Shown here one piece after another: positions 1-8,575 of a DNA stretch of 64,000 nucleotides. The notes under the pieces are model-generated. The model worked only from the letters and a program-made list of their open reading frames with translations. It was not told where the DNA came from and made no database searches. The number at the start of each line of letters is the position of its first letter. Position 1 is the stretch's first letter. Both the position numbers and the translations under genes were made by a program. The DNA comes from an uncultured Prevotella sp. (GTDB lineage Bacteria > Bacteroidota > Bacteroidia > Bacteroidales > Bacteroidaceae): the NCBI GenBank assembly GCA_937898715.1, contig CALEKA010000073.1, positions 1 to 64,000 of the forward strand. The letters run 5' to 3'.

Positions 1-79
1 AAACACGAAAGTAGGAGATAAACACCTATGATTAGTGTTTACCTCCTACTCGATTGAACTTACTGCTTGTTCGCTCGTG

Positions 80-110
80 ATGCCGACGCGGGACGCGTCG
101 CCCACAGAAC
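80..110 (-). repeat. REP-like hairpin repeat, copy 1
   Basis: The copy reads TGCCGACGCGGGACGCGTCG followed by CCCACAGAAC. CGACGCG and CGCGTCG pair as a 7-bp stem around a short loop. Eleven further intergenic copies occur in the window. This one is in the reverse orientation, with the GCCGAC end first on the plus strand. Confidence 0.8.
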
Positions 111-460
111 TAATATATTCCTCTCCTTCTCTCGCAGCACACACAAAGGTGCAAAGGATTTCGCGATCCACCAAAAAGAGTGAACAGTCTGTTCACTTTT
201 TCTCCATCCACTCTTGCGCACTGCCCCCTCACGCGCGTGCGTTTCGTGAGGATTCAGCGCAGACCATCTTATCGGATACAGAGAGCACCCTTACGCGCGC
301 GTGCGCGTTCCGTTAGTTTTACCTTCCCTATACCCCTCCGCTTGCATTTTCAGAACTCTTTGTCTTTGAAAATCAATCGTTATCCATGTGCATGCACACG
401 CCATTTGCCTACACTCCACCCTCATTTTCCTTCCACCCACTCCCGTCCTTTCAGAAAATT

Positions 461-500
461 CTCTTCCCACCACTAATTTTTCCTCTTCCCACCACTAATT
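461..500. repeat. Duplicated CTTCCCACCACTAATTT motif
   Basis: Two near-identical units, CTCTTCCCACCACTAATTTT and CTCTTCCCACCACTAATTTC, stand side by side. The same double unit occurs in reverse complement at 36050-36093, about 35.5 kb away, also next to REP-like copies. The function is unknown. Confidence 0.75.
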
Positions 501-861
501 TCCACAGTGCGATGGGCTGCGTCTGAATCACCACACCTTCTCTTCTGATCAGTGAAGAGTGCAGGCAGAGTGCAGGCAGAGTGCAAGCAGACACTGTGTG
601 TCTACACTCTTGAAATGCCTGATACTCAGCAGGAAGCGCGCGAATAGTGCAGGCAAGCGGGAATTAGCCACCCAAAACTCTCTGATGCGTGCGCGCGCGA
701 GGAGATGATTACTTATGCAGCTTTGGTGAGGGGGAGCATTCGTGGAAGTGAAGAGACTTTTTTATACCGCCTGTCCCCCTTTTTTGTCCGCCTAATCCGC
801 CCTCCTTGCCACACGTGCATGATCGCAAGAATGACGACTTTCCTCGATTCTTAATATTCCC

Positions 862-869
862 TAACTTTG
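862..869 (+). promoter_or_regulatory. Bacteroidetes -7 promoter box for the 1006 lipoprotein
   Basis: TAACTTTG matches the Bacteroidetes -7 consensus TAnnTTTG. No clear TTG element is seen at the usual upstream spacing. It would give a leader of about 130 nt. Confidence 0.45.
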
Positions 870-1005
870 CATACAGAATTATAAAGAGATGAGGCTCGCC
901 GGGGGGATTGTCTCCGACCCTCAGACGACTTCTTCTACATCGTTCTGCCGATATCATGACACAGACTAATCTATTCGTTCGGAGACGCACTTAGAACTTA
1001 CCATT

Positions 1006-1401
1006 ATGAAAAAGACTCTTCTTTCGCTCGCAGTAGTGGCCATGGGCCTTGCATCTTGCTCTACTACTACCACTACCTCAACCGCCACCACCCTCGACGT
1101 TCCCACCCATGTGGAAAGCATCAATGAGGCCGACCTCGTAGTGTCCGACCAAGTGATCAGCTACACCTACACCCCCTCAAAGGAAGTGCAGAAGGGCGGA
1201 CTCAAAAACGTGCGCAACGCTGCCATTGCTGAGGCTCTCAAGGCCAACGGATCGGGCGACGTGCTCGTTCATCCCAACTTCCAGATCACAATGAAGGCAC
1301 GCCCCTGCAGCAAGAAGGTGACCAAGGTGGTTGTCACTGGCCACGTGGGCACATACAAGAACTTCCGCCCCGCTCCTAAGAAGCCTTGCTGCAAGAAATA
1401 A
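1006..1401 (+). CDS. Small lipoprotein of unknown function
   Basis: This 131-residue protein starts with a lipoprotein signal peptide whose lipobox is LASC (Cys18), followed by a Thr-rich tether. The mature part (about residues 30-120) resembles the N-terminal domain of the next gene: both contain a DVL(V/I)xP stretch and later a (G/A)TYKNFR motif, so they are paralogues. The C-terminus is Lys/Cys-rich (KKPCCKK). It is probably anchored in the cell envelope. I do not recognise a named family. The next gene begins 108 nt downstream in the same direction, so co-transcription is likely. Confidence 0.8.
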   Translation: MKKTLLSLAVVAMGLASCSTTTTTSTATTLDVPTHVESINEADLVVSDQVISYTYTPSKEVQKGGLKNVRNAAIAEALKANGSGDVLVHPNFQITMKARPCSKKVTKVVVTGHVGTYKNFRPAPKKPCCKK

Positions 1402-1509
1402 GGGGAGCTATGCTCCGTCAATGGAGAGAGGTATGTCCTTCGCACTATCCCTCTCCCCCCTCCCCGCCTCCTTCTCTAACATTTTCTCACAGCAATCCCT
1501 CTTATAACA

Positions 1510-2652
1510 ATGAATAAGCTTACTTTGGCGGCATGCATCTGTGCCGCAACAGTTCTCGCCTCGTGCGATACGGTGCAGCAAAGCGCTGACACCGTGAAGA
1601 TCGATGCCAAGGTAATGCAGGTGCCCACCGTGGTCGACCTCAATGTGAAGACGGAACGCGTACAGGCCACACAGACCTGGAAGTGGAAGTTCTTCAGCAT
1701 TGGCCAGCCTTCGCTCGCACAGCGTAAGAAAAACCTCGTATACGACATTGTGAGTGAGGCTAAGGCCGACGTGCTCATCGAGCCACAGGTAAGACTCACC
1801 AAGAAGTTGTTCGGCACTCGCACACTCACCATCTCGGGCTATCCTGCTACTTACAAAAACTTCCGCACGCCCTCAGAAGCCGACCTCAAGGCCATCCGTG
1901 TGGCCAACGGCATGCCCGAGGCTCCTACAGTGGTAGTGGTGGGCGACTCAGCTCACATAGCTGCCCCCGAGCGCACCTCGCGTAAGGACAACAAGGGCTC
2001 CTTCGTGAGCGCCGTAAAGACGGGACAATTCCGTCAGGACAACGATGAGGCACTCTACGGCACGCAGCGCAAGAAGCAGAAGGCTCACCTCTTCATCCGC
2101 GGTGCTGCCAACTTCAGCACGGTGAAGAATACGCCCAACTTCCTCGACGATCGAGTAGACTTCGGCCGCAGTACGGGCTACGATTTCACCGTCGGACTGA
2201 TTAAGCCCATCGGACGCACAGGCGTATACTACGGACCGGAACTGGGCTTTGCTTCGCGCAGCTTCTCCATGAAGCCCCACGATGAGTCGTACTACGGCGA
2301 TCTTAGCCTCGCCGAGGGCATGAGCCACGGCGTATACCTCTCGCCCATCAACTTCGGCTACATGTTCCACTTCTCGCCCAAGCTGGCAGTAGAAGCTCAT
2401 CTGGGCTTACCCGTGAGCTATGACTATCTGAACAATATGTATACCAGCAACTGCGGTTACAGTTCGTTGGGCAATTTAGACTATTTAGAAGAAGAAGACT
2501 GCAGTGGTTGGGACGTCAGCCTGAAGTTTGGTATCGGCGTATGGTTCAACCACTTCAACATCGACTTGAGCGTGCATCGTGGCTTCCTCGGCTCCTTTGT
2601 CAATGGTTCTAAGTCGCAAAGCATCGCCCTGGGTATTGGCTACCGCTTCTGA
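1510..2652 (+). CDS. Lipoprotein-like domain fused to an outer-membrane beta-barrel
   Basis: This 380-residue protein has a signal peptide with lipobox LASC (Cys18). Residues about 25-120 repeat the domain of the preceding lipoprotein, ending in ATYKNFRTP. After a charged linker, residues about 195-380 alternate aromatic and glycine-rich strands and end in GIGYRF, a C-terminal aromatic typical of outer-membrane barrels. It reads as an envelope module with a small integral barrel, like the porin-family or OMP_b-brl proteins of Bacteroidales. The function is unknown. A strong hairpin terminator follows the stop. Confidence 0.8.
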   Translation: MNKLTLAACICAATVLASCDTVQQSADTVKIDAKVMQVPTVVDLNVKTERVQATQTWKWKFFSIGQPSLAQRKKNLVYDIVSEAKADVLIEPQVRLTKKLFGTRTLTISGYPATYKNFRTPSEADLKAIRVANGMPEAPTVVVVGDSAHIAAPERTSRKDNKGSFVSAVKTGQFRQDNDEALYGTQRKKQKAHLFIRGAANFSTVKNTPNFLDDRVDFGRSTGYDFTVGLIKPIGRTGVYYGPELGFASRSFSMKPHDESYYGDLSLAEGMSHGVYLSPINFGYMFHFSPKLAVEAHLGLPVSYDYLNNMYTSNCGYSSLGNLDYLEEEDCSGWDVSLKFGIGVWFNHFNIDLSVHRGFLGSFVNGSKSQSIALGIGYRF

Positions 2653-2689
2653 TGGAGCCCACGCTCCTTGCCTTCTACAATTACAAAGA

Positions 2690-2733
2690 GGCTCCCTACA
2701 CACTGATGAAAGGTGTGTAAGGAGCCCCTTTTT
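2690..2733 (+). terminator. Rho-independent terminator after the lipoprotein pair
   Basis: GGCTCCCTACACAC pairs with GTGTGTAAGGAGCC (one mismatch) across an 8-nt loop and is followed by CCTTTTTC. It lies 37 nt after the stop at 2652. Confidence 0.85.
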
Positions 2734-2750
2734 CTTAGTTGCATTCACCC

Positions 2751-2910
2751 AGTTCTGTGGGCGACGCGTCCTCGCGTCGGCATCATGAGCGGGCAAGAGC
2801 CTTTTTCAGAGTATTTCAGAGTCTACTGTGGGCGACGCGTCCTCGCGTCGGCATGATTGTGGATGGAAGAATAAGCATTATTGTGCCGACGCGGAACGCG
2901 TCGCCCACAG
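2751..2910. repeat. Three REP-like hairpins (copies 2-4)
   Basis: Copies lie at 2751-2784 and 2825-2853 (forward, GGGCGACGCG first) and 2884-2910 (reverse). They fill the gap between the convergent lipoprotein and RNase H genes. Together with the terminator and the AT-rich array at 2935-2970 they explain most of the 2653-2988 gap, where I see no gene. Confidence 0.8.
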
Positions 2911-2934
2911 AGCGGGCAGAAACCTCTTCAGCCC

Positions 2935-2970
2935 GAATGTAATACTTAATACTTTAATACTTAATACTTT
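2935..2970. repeat. AATACTTAATACTTT array
   Basis: Tandem AATACTTAATACTTT units. Related arrays recur near 5370-5425, 10585-10720, 24238-24383, 35848-35885 and 44700-44780, often next to ACATTC. Confidence 0.7.
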
Positions 2971-2987
2971 GGGGCGCTGCGCGCCCC
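2971..2987 (-). terminator. GC hairpin just after the RNase H stop
   Basis: GGGGCGC and GCGCCCC flank a 3-nt loop, immediately past the stop codon at 2989-2991. There is no proper T-run, so this may be only an RNA 3'-end stabiliser. Confidence 0.4.
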
Positions 2988-2988
2988 A

Positions 2989-3711
2989 CTATTTTCTTCC
3001 AAAGTCGGCTGGCACCTCGCCCCAGCGCGACGTTTCCCACTTCAGCAGCGGAATGTCGGAATAGTCGTGTGTGCGGAGCCACTGCTCAGCGCGCTCGATG
3101 AGTTGGAAGAGCTTCTCCGTGCGGTCCGTGCGTGCCAACTTTGTGCGACACTTCTTAGCGCGCACCCAGAGCAGGGCATTGCGGCTATCAGAGTAGACCG
3201 TCATCGTGCGACCGCGCTGCTTGAGTAGTGCCAAGGCATGCACGATGGCAAGAAATTCACCGATGTTGTTGGTGCCATGCACCGGACCGTAGTGAAACAC
3301 TTCTTGTCCCGTGGCAAGGTATACTCCGCGATACTCCATCGGTCCCGGATTGCCCGAACAAGCCGCATCTACCGCCAGCGCATCAGCCTTCACCTCGGGG
3401 GGAAGCGGAAGCACCGTGTCCGTGCGCCAATCGGGTGGTGAGGGCGGACAGCCTGCAGGTGATTTTGATGGTTTGTGGGGCATCACATTCGCCTCGTCAG
3501 CTGCTTTCGCGCCCTTATCTTCTGCTCTTGACAGAGAGTACTGAGGCGGCATAGAGGCATAAGCCTCGCGAGCCTCTGCCTCGGTGGTATACGACTTGTA
3601 GAGCGCACCCGCAAAGCCCATCACCTGCGCTTGGCATTCAGGCCATGAGGTATAGATGCCTGGCTCATAGCCACGCCATACCACGTAGTATTTCTGCTTG
3701 TTGCTTGACAT
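2989..3711 (-). CDS. Ribonuclease H with N-terminal viroplasmin (Cauli_VI) domain
   Basis: The enzyme cleaves RNA in RNA-DNA hybrids. I place the start at 3711 because the conserved N-terminus begins MSSNKQKYYVVWRG, a caulimovirus-VI-like hybrid-binding domain (about residues 5-48). A linker leads to the RNase HI fold, with the Asp of VDAACSGNPG, the Glu of GEFLAIVHAL, the Asp of VYSDSRNAL and the C-terminal Asp in PADFGRK. The 240-residue length fits the cellular eukaryote-like RNase H common in Bacteroidetes. It stands alone between REP-like repeats and probably helps replication and R-loop removal in the cytoplasm. Confidence 0.9.
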   Translation of the reverse strand: MSSNKQKYYVVWRGYEPGIYTSWPECQAQVMGFAGALYKSYTTEAEAREAYASMPPQYSLSRAEDKGAKAADEANVMPHKPSKSPAGCPPSPPDWRTDTVLPLPPEVKADALAVDAACSGNPGPMEYRGVYLATGQEVFHYGPVHGTNNIGEFLAIVHALALLKQRGRTMTVYSDSRNALLWVRAKKCRTKLARTDRTEKLFQLIERAEQWLRTHDYSDIPLLKWETSRWGEVPADFGRK

Positions 3712-3774
3712 GATAGAGAGAAAGTGTTGAGAGGAGCGTCGGCATGGCAAAGGATGGAAGAATATGCACTATTG

Positions 3775-3805
3775 ATGCCGACGCGGGACGCGTCGCCCAC
3801 AGAAC
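3775..3805 (-). repeat. REP-like hairpin repeat, copy 5
   Basis: GATGCCGACGCGGGACGCG followed by TCGCCCACAGAAC, in the reverse orientation, between the minus-strand RNase H and EnvC-like genes. Confidence 0.8.
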
Positions 3806-3834
3806 TTATGATAACGAAGATGATTTGCCTCCTT

Positions 3835-5343
3835 TTACCTTCCGAGCCAAGCCTCGGGATTGAGCTTAGCCGTCTCCTTGCGCAGCTGGAAGTGGAGCGT
3901 GCAGTTGCCCGAAGCATCGGTGGCTACGGCACCGAGCGTCTGGCCGCGTTGCACGTGTTGCCCACGGCGCACGGAGGTGGAACTGAGGTTGCAATATACC
4001 GACATGTAGGAGCCGTGGCGCACGATGACGTTGTACATGCCGCTGTAGGTGAAGATGGCAGTCACCTCGCCCTCAAATACGCAGCGAGCCTGTGCGCCCG
4101 CATGGCCCGTGATGTTGATACCCTTGCTGTCGAGCTGCACGCCCTTAAGCCCCGACACGTTGTACGACCCATAGTGGCGCGTGATGGCATAGCTACCCGT
4201 GATGGGCATGGGGAGTCGACCACGATTGGCAGCAAAACTGCCGTTGATGGCGCGGTCGGCATTGTCGGCCTCGTTGAAGCGGGGAGCTTCCTCCTCACGG
4301 GGTGTCTCTGTGCGAGAGGGGGCTGTCTTGCGGCTTGGCGTGGGCTTAGTGGCTGCGCCTCGGCGGGTAGATGCAGTGCTTCGGCTCGTGCTGGCTGTGG
4401 CTTTGCTCGTAGCTGTGCTCTTGCCCGCTGTGCTCTTGGAGGCAGTGCTTTTCTTGGCGGCGGCAGCAGCTGTGGCTCGGCGTTCGGCTTCAGCCTTTTC
4501 ACGAGCAGCCTTTTCACGAGCAGCCTTCTCACGGGCAGCTTTGGCCTTGGCTTGACGTGCCAGTTCTGCCTTGCGGCGGCGCTCCGCCTCAGCCTTACGG
4601 CGGCGTTCGGCAGCGATGATCTCTTGCTGGATGAGCTGGTCGATGCGGGCATCGAGCGCAGCAGCTTTCTTACGCTGTTGGGCTATCGAAGCCTGAAGTT
4701 CGCTCTGGCGCTTGTTGAGGTCGTTGACCACCTGCTGGCGCTCCTGCTGCTGCGACTGCAGTTTGCGCGTCTCAGCTTTTCCCTCCTCGAGCAGACGGTT
4801 CTTCTCCGTCTTTACGCCTAAGAGCTCGTTGCGCTTAGCTTGCACCTGCGCTTCCTTGCGGCGTATCACTTCAGCCTGTATGCGCTGATATCGGCTAAAC
4901 TCCGACATGTAGCGCATGCGGCGGTACATCTGTCTGAAGTTTTTGGCAGAGAGGATGAACTGCCACTTCGAGAGCTGCATCCTATTGCGAAACATATACG
5001 ATACGCTTCGCTGATAGCGCCTCTTGCAGTCCGCCAAGTCGAGCTCGAGCATACGCAGTTGCTGCTCCAGCCCACTGATGGTGGTGGCCAGAACGGTCAG
5101 TTCGGAGTGGATGCCGCTGACGTACTTCTGCTGTCCTTCTATCTGCACATTGATCACTTGCAGATTGGCCAGCTGAGAGTTGACGTCCTTCTTAGTAGAT
5201 TTGAGCATCTGCTCCTGAGAGGCTATGTTCTTCTTCAGCGTGCGTTGCTGTCGTTGCAACGACTGAATCTTCTTGTTGGTCTGTGCCGGGAGCACAGAGC
5301 CAATGGCAAAAAAGAGGCAGAGTGTATAGAGTATGCGGAGCAT
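3835..5343 (-). CDS. EnvC-like murein hydrolase activator (coiled coil + degenerate LytM/M23)
   Basis: This 502-residue exported protein has a signal peptide (residues 1-20), a long coiled coil (about 22-260), an Ala/Lys/Arg/Glu-rich helix (about 225-300), a Ser/Thr/Ala linker and a C-terminal LytM domain (about 380-502). The usual HxxxD zinc ligands are not preserved (GVQLDSKGINI stands there), although HGSYMSVYCNLS and LHFQL remain. It is therefore more likely an activator of cell-wall amidases, like EnvC, than a peptidase. It is the last gene of the dut / TPR / DUF4292 / EnvC run and should act in the periplasm during daughter-cell separation. Confidence 0.85.
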   Translation of the reverse strand: MLRILYTLCLFFAIGSVLPAQTNKKIQSLQRQQRTLKKNIASQEQMLKSTKKDVNSQLANLQVINVQIEGQQKYVSGIHSELTVLATTISGLEQQLRMLELDLADCKRRYQRSVSYMFRNRMQLSKWQFILSAKNFRQMYRRMRYMSEFSRYQRIQAEVIRRKEAQVQAKRNELLGVKTEKNRLLEEGKAETRKLQSQQQERQQVVNDLNKRQSELQASIAQQRKKAAALDARIDQLIQQEIIAAERRRKAEAERRRKAELARQAKAKAAREKAAREKAAREKAEAERRATAAAAAKKSTASKSTAGKSTATSKATASTSRSTASTRRGAATKPTPSRKTAPSRTETPREEEAPRFNEADNADRAINGSFAANRGRLPMPITGSYAITRHYGSYNVSGLKGVQLDSKGINITGHAGAQARCVFEGEVTAIFTYSGMYNVIVRHGSYMSVYCNLSSTSVRRGQHVQRGQTLGAVATDASGNCTLHFQLRKETAKLNPEAWLGR

Positions 5344-5369
5344 AATGTAGATTTCCTTGCGGAAAAGTA

Positions 5370-5425
5370 TTAAGTACTCTCCCCTATGGGGAAAGTATTA
5401 AGTATAAAGTATTAAGTATTACATT
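5370..5425. repeat. AGTATTAAGTAT array
   Basis: Repeats of AAGTATTAAGTATAAAGT ending in ATTACATTCGGG, just upstream of the EnvC-like gene. It belongs to the same family as 2935-2970. Confidence 0.7.
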
Positions 5426-5441
5426 CGGGCAAGCCTTCTCT

Positions 5442-5474
5442 CAGTTCTGTGGGCGACGCGTCCCGCGTCGGCAT
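5442..5474 (+). repeat. REP-like hairpin repeat, copy 6
   Basis: AGTTCTGTGGGCGACGCG followed by TCCCGCGTCGGCATCCC, in the forward orientation, inside the operon between the DUF4292 and EnvC-like genes. Confidence 0.8.
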
Positions 5475-5490
5475 CCCACGGCGTTAACCC

Positions 5491-5551
5491 CATTAGCATA
5501 TTAAGCGAAGCGCCATATTAGCATATTGACCTATTATCACATTAGCATATT
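5491..5551. repeat. CATTAGCATATT direct repeats
   Basis: Three copies of (C/A)ATTAGCATATT at about 5491, 5515 and 5539, directly downstream of the DUF4292 stop. This is a locus-specific array. Confidence 0.65.
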
Positions 5552-5557
5552 TCCCTA

Positions 5558-6439
5558 TTAAAAGAGTTTGCCAAGCACCTCCTGTACGGAGCGGCGGGTA
5601 TATTTGCTCGATACGGTAGTGCGGTAGTTCCAGTCGGGGTCGGCCTTGAGGCTCGAAAGATTGAGCGAGAGCGTCACGTCCTTGGAAGTGCCGCTTACGC
5701 ACATCTGCATAGAGGTGGGGAAAGAACGACCCGAGAATCGCTCAAAGGAATCGTAGTTCCACGCAAACTGCCCCTTGTCGGCCTTATTGACGGAGACCAC
5801 TTGCAGGCGGTTGATGGTCTGTTGGGAAGGGTCGGCATAGAAGTGGTACGTAAGTTTGGGCGTACCTTGCGGTGTGAGTATGCAGAGATTCTGTTCTCGC
5901 GTCATTTCGAAGTTGGAAGCATCAGGGGCTTTCCCCTCGTCGCGACCCGGAATGAAGAGCTCGTTCCAGAAGAGCGATTGGAGAGAATAGAAGTCGAGCG
6001 CAGCTTGGCGCAGAAAGCTTACTTCCGAATACGAGGCACGCACGTACTGCTTATTGACGCGGTCGACCACCAAGACATCCTGCGGTGTAAACTCCAGCAA
6101 ACCTACTTCCATACCGAGGAAGCGAAGCGAAAGGCGCACCACGTCGTTGCGGCGCATGCGTAGCTGGCCATTGACGGAGAGGTCCTTTGAGCCCACACCC
6201 GTGATGCGTACTTTGGCAGATGCGGTGAGGCATTGCTTGTCTGTGCGCTGCGGAGAGATTTTCTTGACGAAGGCAGCCGTCTCAGCTTTCGAAGTGGTGG
6301 CGCTCGACGGAATGGGAGTGGTGGCGGTTGTGCCCGTCGCGGGAGATGCTTTCTCCTTCGATGCCGATTTCGACGAACGGCAAGAGCTAAGAAGCAAGCC
6401 TGCCGTGGCGACGATACATATATATAATAGGTGTTTCAT
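5558..6439 (-). CDS. DUF4292-family lipoprotein
   Basis: This 293-residue protein has a lipoprotein signal (lipobox LSSC, Cys20), a Ser/Thr/Ala-rich tether to about residue 60, and a soluble envelope domain. Motifs such as VRLSLRFLGMEVGLLEFTP and VLVVDRVNKQYV resemble the LolA/LolB-like half-barrel of DUF4292 proteins. In Bacteroidales this family commonly sits between a TPR lipoprotein and an EnvC-like gene, exactly as here. An inner-leaflet outer-membrane role in moving lipid or lipoprotein is an inference from the fold. Spacing is 170 nt to the upstream TPR gene and 214 nt to the downstream gene, both filled with repeats. Confidence 0.8.
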   Translation of the reverse strand: MKHLLYICIVATAGLLLSSCRSSKSASKEKASPATGTTATTPIPSSATTSKAETAAFVKKISPQRTDKQCLTASAKVRITGVGSKDLSVNGQLRMRRNDVVRLSLRFLGMEVGLLEFTPQDVLVVDRVNKQYVRASYSEVSFLRQAALDFYSLQSLFWNELFIPGRDEGKAPDASNFEMTREQNLCILTPQGTPKLTYHFYADPSQQTINRLQVVSVNKADKGQFAWNYDSFERFSGRSFPTSMQMCVSGTSKDVTLSLNLSSLKADPDWNYRTTVSSKYTRRSVQEVLGKLF

Positions 6440-6527
6440 TTCTTATTAGTTGAAAAGTTTATTAGAAGTTGAAGAGATAAGAGCCGAAGAGTTAAGAGAA
6501 TACATTATGCCTTCAGAAAGTCAGAAG

Positions 6528-6598
6528 CTAACTTTATAACCTCATAACCTTAAAACTCCAACCTCATAACCTCCAAACTCATAACCTCCAAACTCCAC
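6528..6598. repeat. AACTTTATAACCTCATAACC array
   Basis: Repeated CTCATAACCTCCAAA units follow ACTTTATAACCTCATAACC. The same words occur at 33645-33727. Here they lie just past the TPR gene stop. Confidence 0.7.
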
Positions 6599-6609
6599 CC
6601 CCCCCTCTC

Positions 6610-8430
6610 TTACAGCCTTTTGCGCCACACCTTGCGTTGCAGCTTTTGCTTAAGGGAGCGGTCGCGGGTGAGCGAGAGAGCCTTTTTCCAGTAAGTGAGC
6701 GCTTGTGAGCGGTTGTTGAGGCGGAAGTAGATGTCGCCAGCGTGGTCGAAGGTGGTGGCACTCTCAGCATCTTCGGGAGTATAGCGCAGAGCTTCCTCAA
6801 TGTAGATGCGGGCTTGCGTATATTCTCGTTTAAGGTAGAGGATCCAGGCGTAGGTGTCGAGATAAGTACCATTGTCGCCCTCAGCCTCTATCGTAAGGCG
6901 GCTCATGCGTTCAGCCTTGTCGAGTTGACGCCCATCCGTGGAGAGAAAGTAAGCATAGTTGTTGAGGCAAAGAAGGTTTTGCGCATTGTATTCCAAGGCA
7001 TGGTCGTAGGCTGTGTAAGCCTCTTCCTTCAGCTGCATGTCGTAGAGAATGTCGCCAAGGAGTGCATAGACGTCGGAAGCGAGTTCGCGGTCGGTCTCCT
7101 CGTTGATACGCTCCACGCCTTTCTGCACTTGCTGCATAGCTTCGCGGTTGCGCCCAAGGCGGAAAAGAGCCAACCCTTCGTAGTAGTAGAACGTGACTTC
7201 CGTAGGATCATAGAGCTCGCCTTCGCGGCAAGTTGATGCCACTCGCACCATGTCGTCGCGATCAATCATAATCTTGAGCACCTGCAGGCGTGCTGTGGAA
7301 TAGTCGGGCTCTATGCGCAAGATGGTGTAGAGCGCATGGAGAAGTGAGTCGGTAGGCATGTTGCGCTCCGCTACGTAGGAGGCATAAAGCTCTGCCATAT
7401 CGCGAGTATCCTGCGGTTGCGCCAACACTTCGTGGAAAAGCTTCAGCACGGGGATGGAGTCGGCATGCTTCTGCAGATTGTCGGCAGCATAGCCGCGCAT
7501 GGCTTCGATGCGAGCTCCCGTCTGCGTGTGTGGATTGAGCACTACGCGGCGCAGGAGGTCGAGATAGAGCGAGTCTGCTTCGGCAGCCTTGTAGTAGGCC
7601 AGGAGCGAAATCTGTGCGTAGCTATTGTCGGGTTCGGCGGTAAGCACGTCGCGATAGATGTCGAGGGCTTGTTCGTGGTAGCCGCGCTGATCGTAGAGGT
7701 CGCCCAGCAGGACGCGATAACGCAGGTCGAGGGGATATTCTGCACAAAGGTCCTCGATAGCTTGATAGGCGTGCTCGTCGTCCTTCATCGCCAAGTAGGT
7801 TTGAAATTTCTCTATACTAAGTTGCTCGCTTTTCCCATCGAGGCGTTCGAGGCGTTCGATGGTACGGATGGCTCCAGCGTAGTCGCCACTCGCCTTGTAA
7901 AGCCAGATAAGGGTCGATAGTGTCTCTTCCGAGAGTTTATCGTCGGCTATTTCTTCGTAAAGTTCTATGGCTTCGCGGTATTGTGCAGCATTGGCGAGAT
8001 AGGTGCCGAGTGTCTCTTTGAAATAGAGGTTGGTGGGCTCTATTTCTACAGCTTTGTGCAGCAGCGTGTCGCCTTGTGCTCGTGCTATAGTGTCGGAGTA
8101 GGCGGAGTAAGAGAGCTTCAGTACTCCCATCTCGTAGAGAGCTTCTGGAGCGAGCGGACGAATTTTCAGAGCCTCGGCTAAGAGTTCATACTCTGCATCG
8201 ATGTGGTCTGCCTCCTTCTGCCTAATGGCTTCGAGGAATAGCTTGTCGAATCGGCGCTTGTCCTCGTAGCTTACAGGTCGTGGCACGATTGGTGTAGCAG
8301 CCTGCGGACGAGCCGCTGGAGCGGGTGCTGAGGGCTGCTGCATGGGACGCACGACTTGCTTCCCCCCGTGGCATGAAGCGCAAAGGAGCATCAAGAGAAA
8401 GCTGAATATGTAGAGGATGAAGTGGCGCAA
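6610..8430 (-). CDS. TPR-repeat lipoprotein
   Basis: This 606-residue protein begins with a lipoprotein signal (lipobox LCASC, Cys20) and a Pro/Ala tether. From about residue 60 to 600 it is a chain of TPR-like helix pairs (for example ALYEMGVLKLSY, ALEYNAQNLLCLNNYAYFL). The last repeats (about 480-590) are the most canonical and resemble the PEP-CTERM/BamD-like TPR layout. The C-terminus is basic (KQKLQRKVWRKRL). It probably acts as a protein-interaction scaffold in the periplasm, tied to the outer membrane. It lies between dut and the DUF4292 lipoprotein in an order common in Bacteroidales. Confidence 0.85.
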   Translation of the reverse strand: MRHFILYIFSFLLMLLCASCHGGKQVVRPMQQPSAPAPAARPQAATPIVPRPVSYEDKRRFDKLFLEAIRQKEADHIDAEYELLAEALKIRPLAPEALYEMGVLKLSYSAYSDTIARAQGDTLLHKAVEIEPTNLYFKETLGTYLANAAQYREAIELYEEIADDKLSEETLSTLIWLYKASGDYAGAIRTIERLERLDGKSEQLSIEKFQTYLAMKDDEHAYQAIEDLCAEYPLDLRYRVLLGDLYDQRGYHEQALDIYRDVLTAEPDNSYAQISLLAYYKAAEADSLYLDLLRRVVLNPHTQTGARIEAMRGYAADNLQKHADSIPVLKLFHEVLAQPQDTRDMAELYASYVAERNMPTDSLLHALYTILRIEPDYSTARLQVLKIMIDRDDMVRVASTCREGELYDPTEVTFYYYEGLALFRLGRNREAMQQVQKGVERINEETDRELASDVYALLGDILYDMQLKEEAYTAYDHALEYNAQNLLCLNNYAYFLSTDGRQLDKAERMSRLTIEAEGDNGTYLDTYAWILYLKREYTQARIYIEEALRYTPEDAESATTFDHAGDIYFRLNNRSQALTYWKKALSLTRDRSLKQKLQRKVWRKRL

Positions 8431-8481
8431 GGTGGAGTAGAGTGTCTGTTGGCAGTATCTTACTGTTGCCTATACTTATAC

Positions 8482-8575
8482 TTATTGTTTGCTCGTTTAT
8501 TGTTTGCTCGTTTATTGTTTGCCTGTTTGTTGTTTGCTCATTTATTGTTTGCTTGTTTGTTGTTTATTGTTTGCC
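8482..8575. repeat. 15-bp tandem repeat TTATTGTTTGCTCGT
   Basis: Five imperfect copies with an exact 15-bp period start at 8482, followed by partial units. The array runs into the last codons and stop of dut (8564-8566) and fills the gap before the TPR gene. Confidence 0.85.

Larger units (their letters stand above)
1..1005. other. Long intergenic region without a convincing gene
   Basis: No reading frame here looks like a protein: the short frames are rich in Ser, Arg and Pro with no domain. The stretch holds a REP-like hairpin near 80-110, a repeated CCCACCACTAATTT motif at 461-500, a short GCAGGCAGAGT tandem repeat near 560-590, and a promoter-like box at 862-869 for the following lipoprotein gene. 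The rest is unexplained. Confidence 0.6.

Noticed and set aside
3724..4821. A 365-residue plus-strand frame across the EnvC-like gene
   Set aside because: It is antisense to a well-supported coiled-coil protein and is low complexity (Ala/Ser/Leu).
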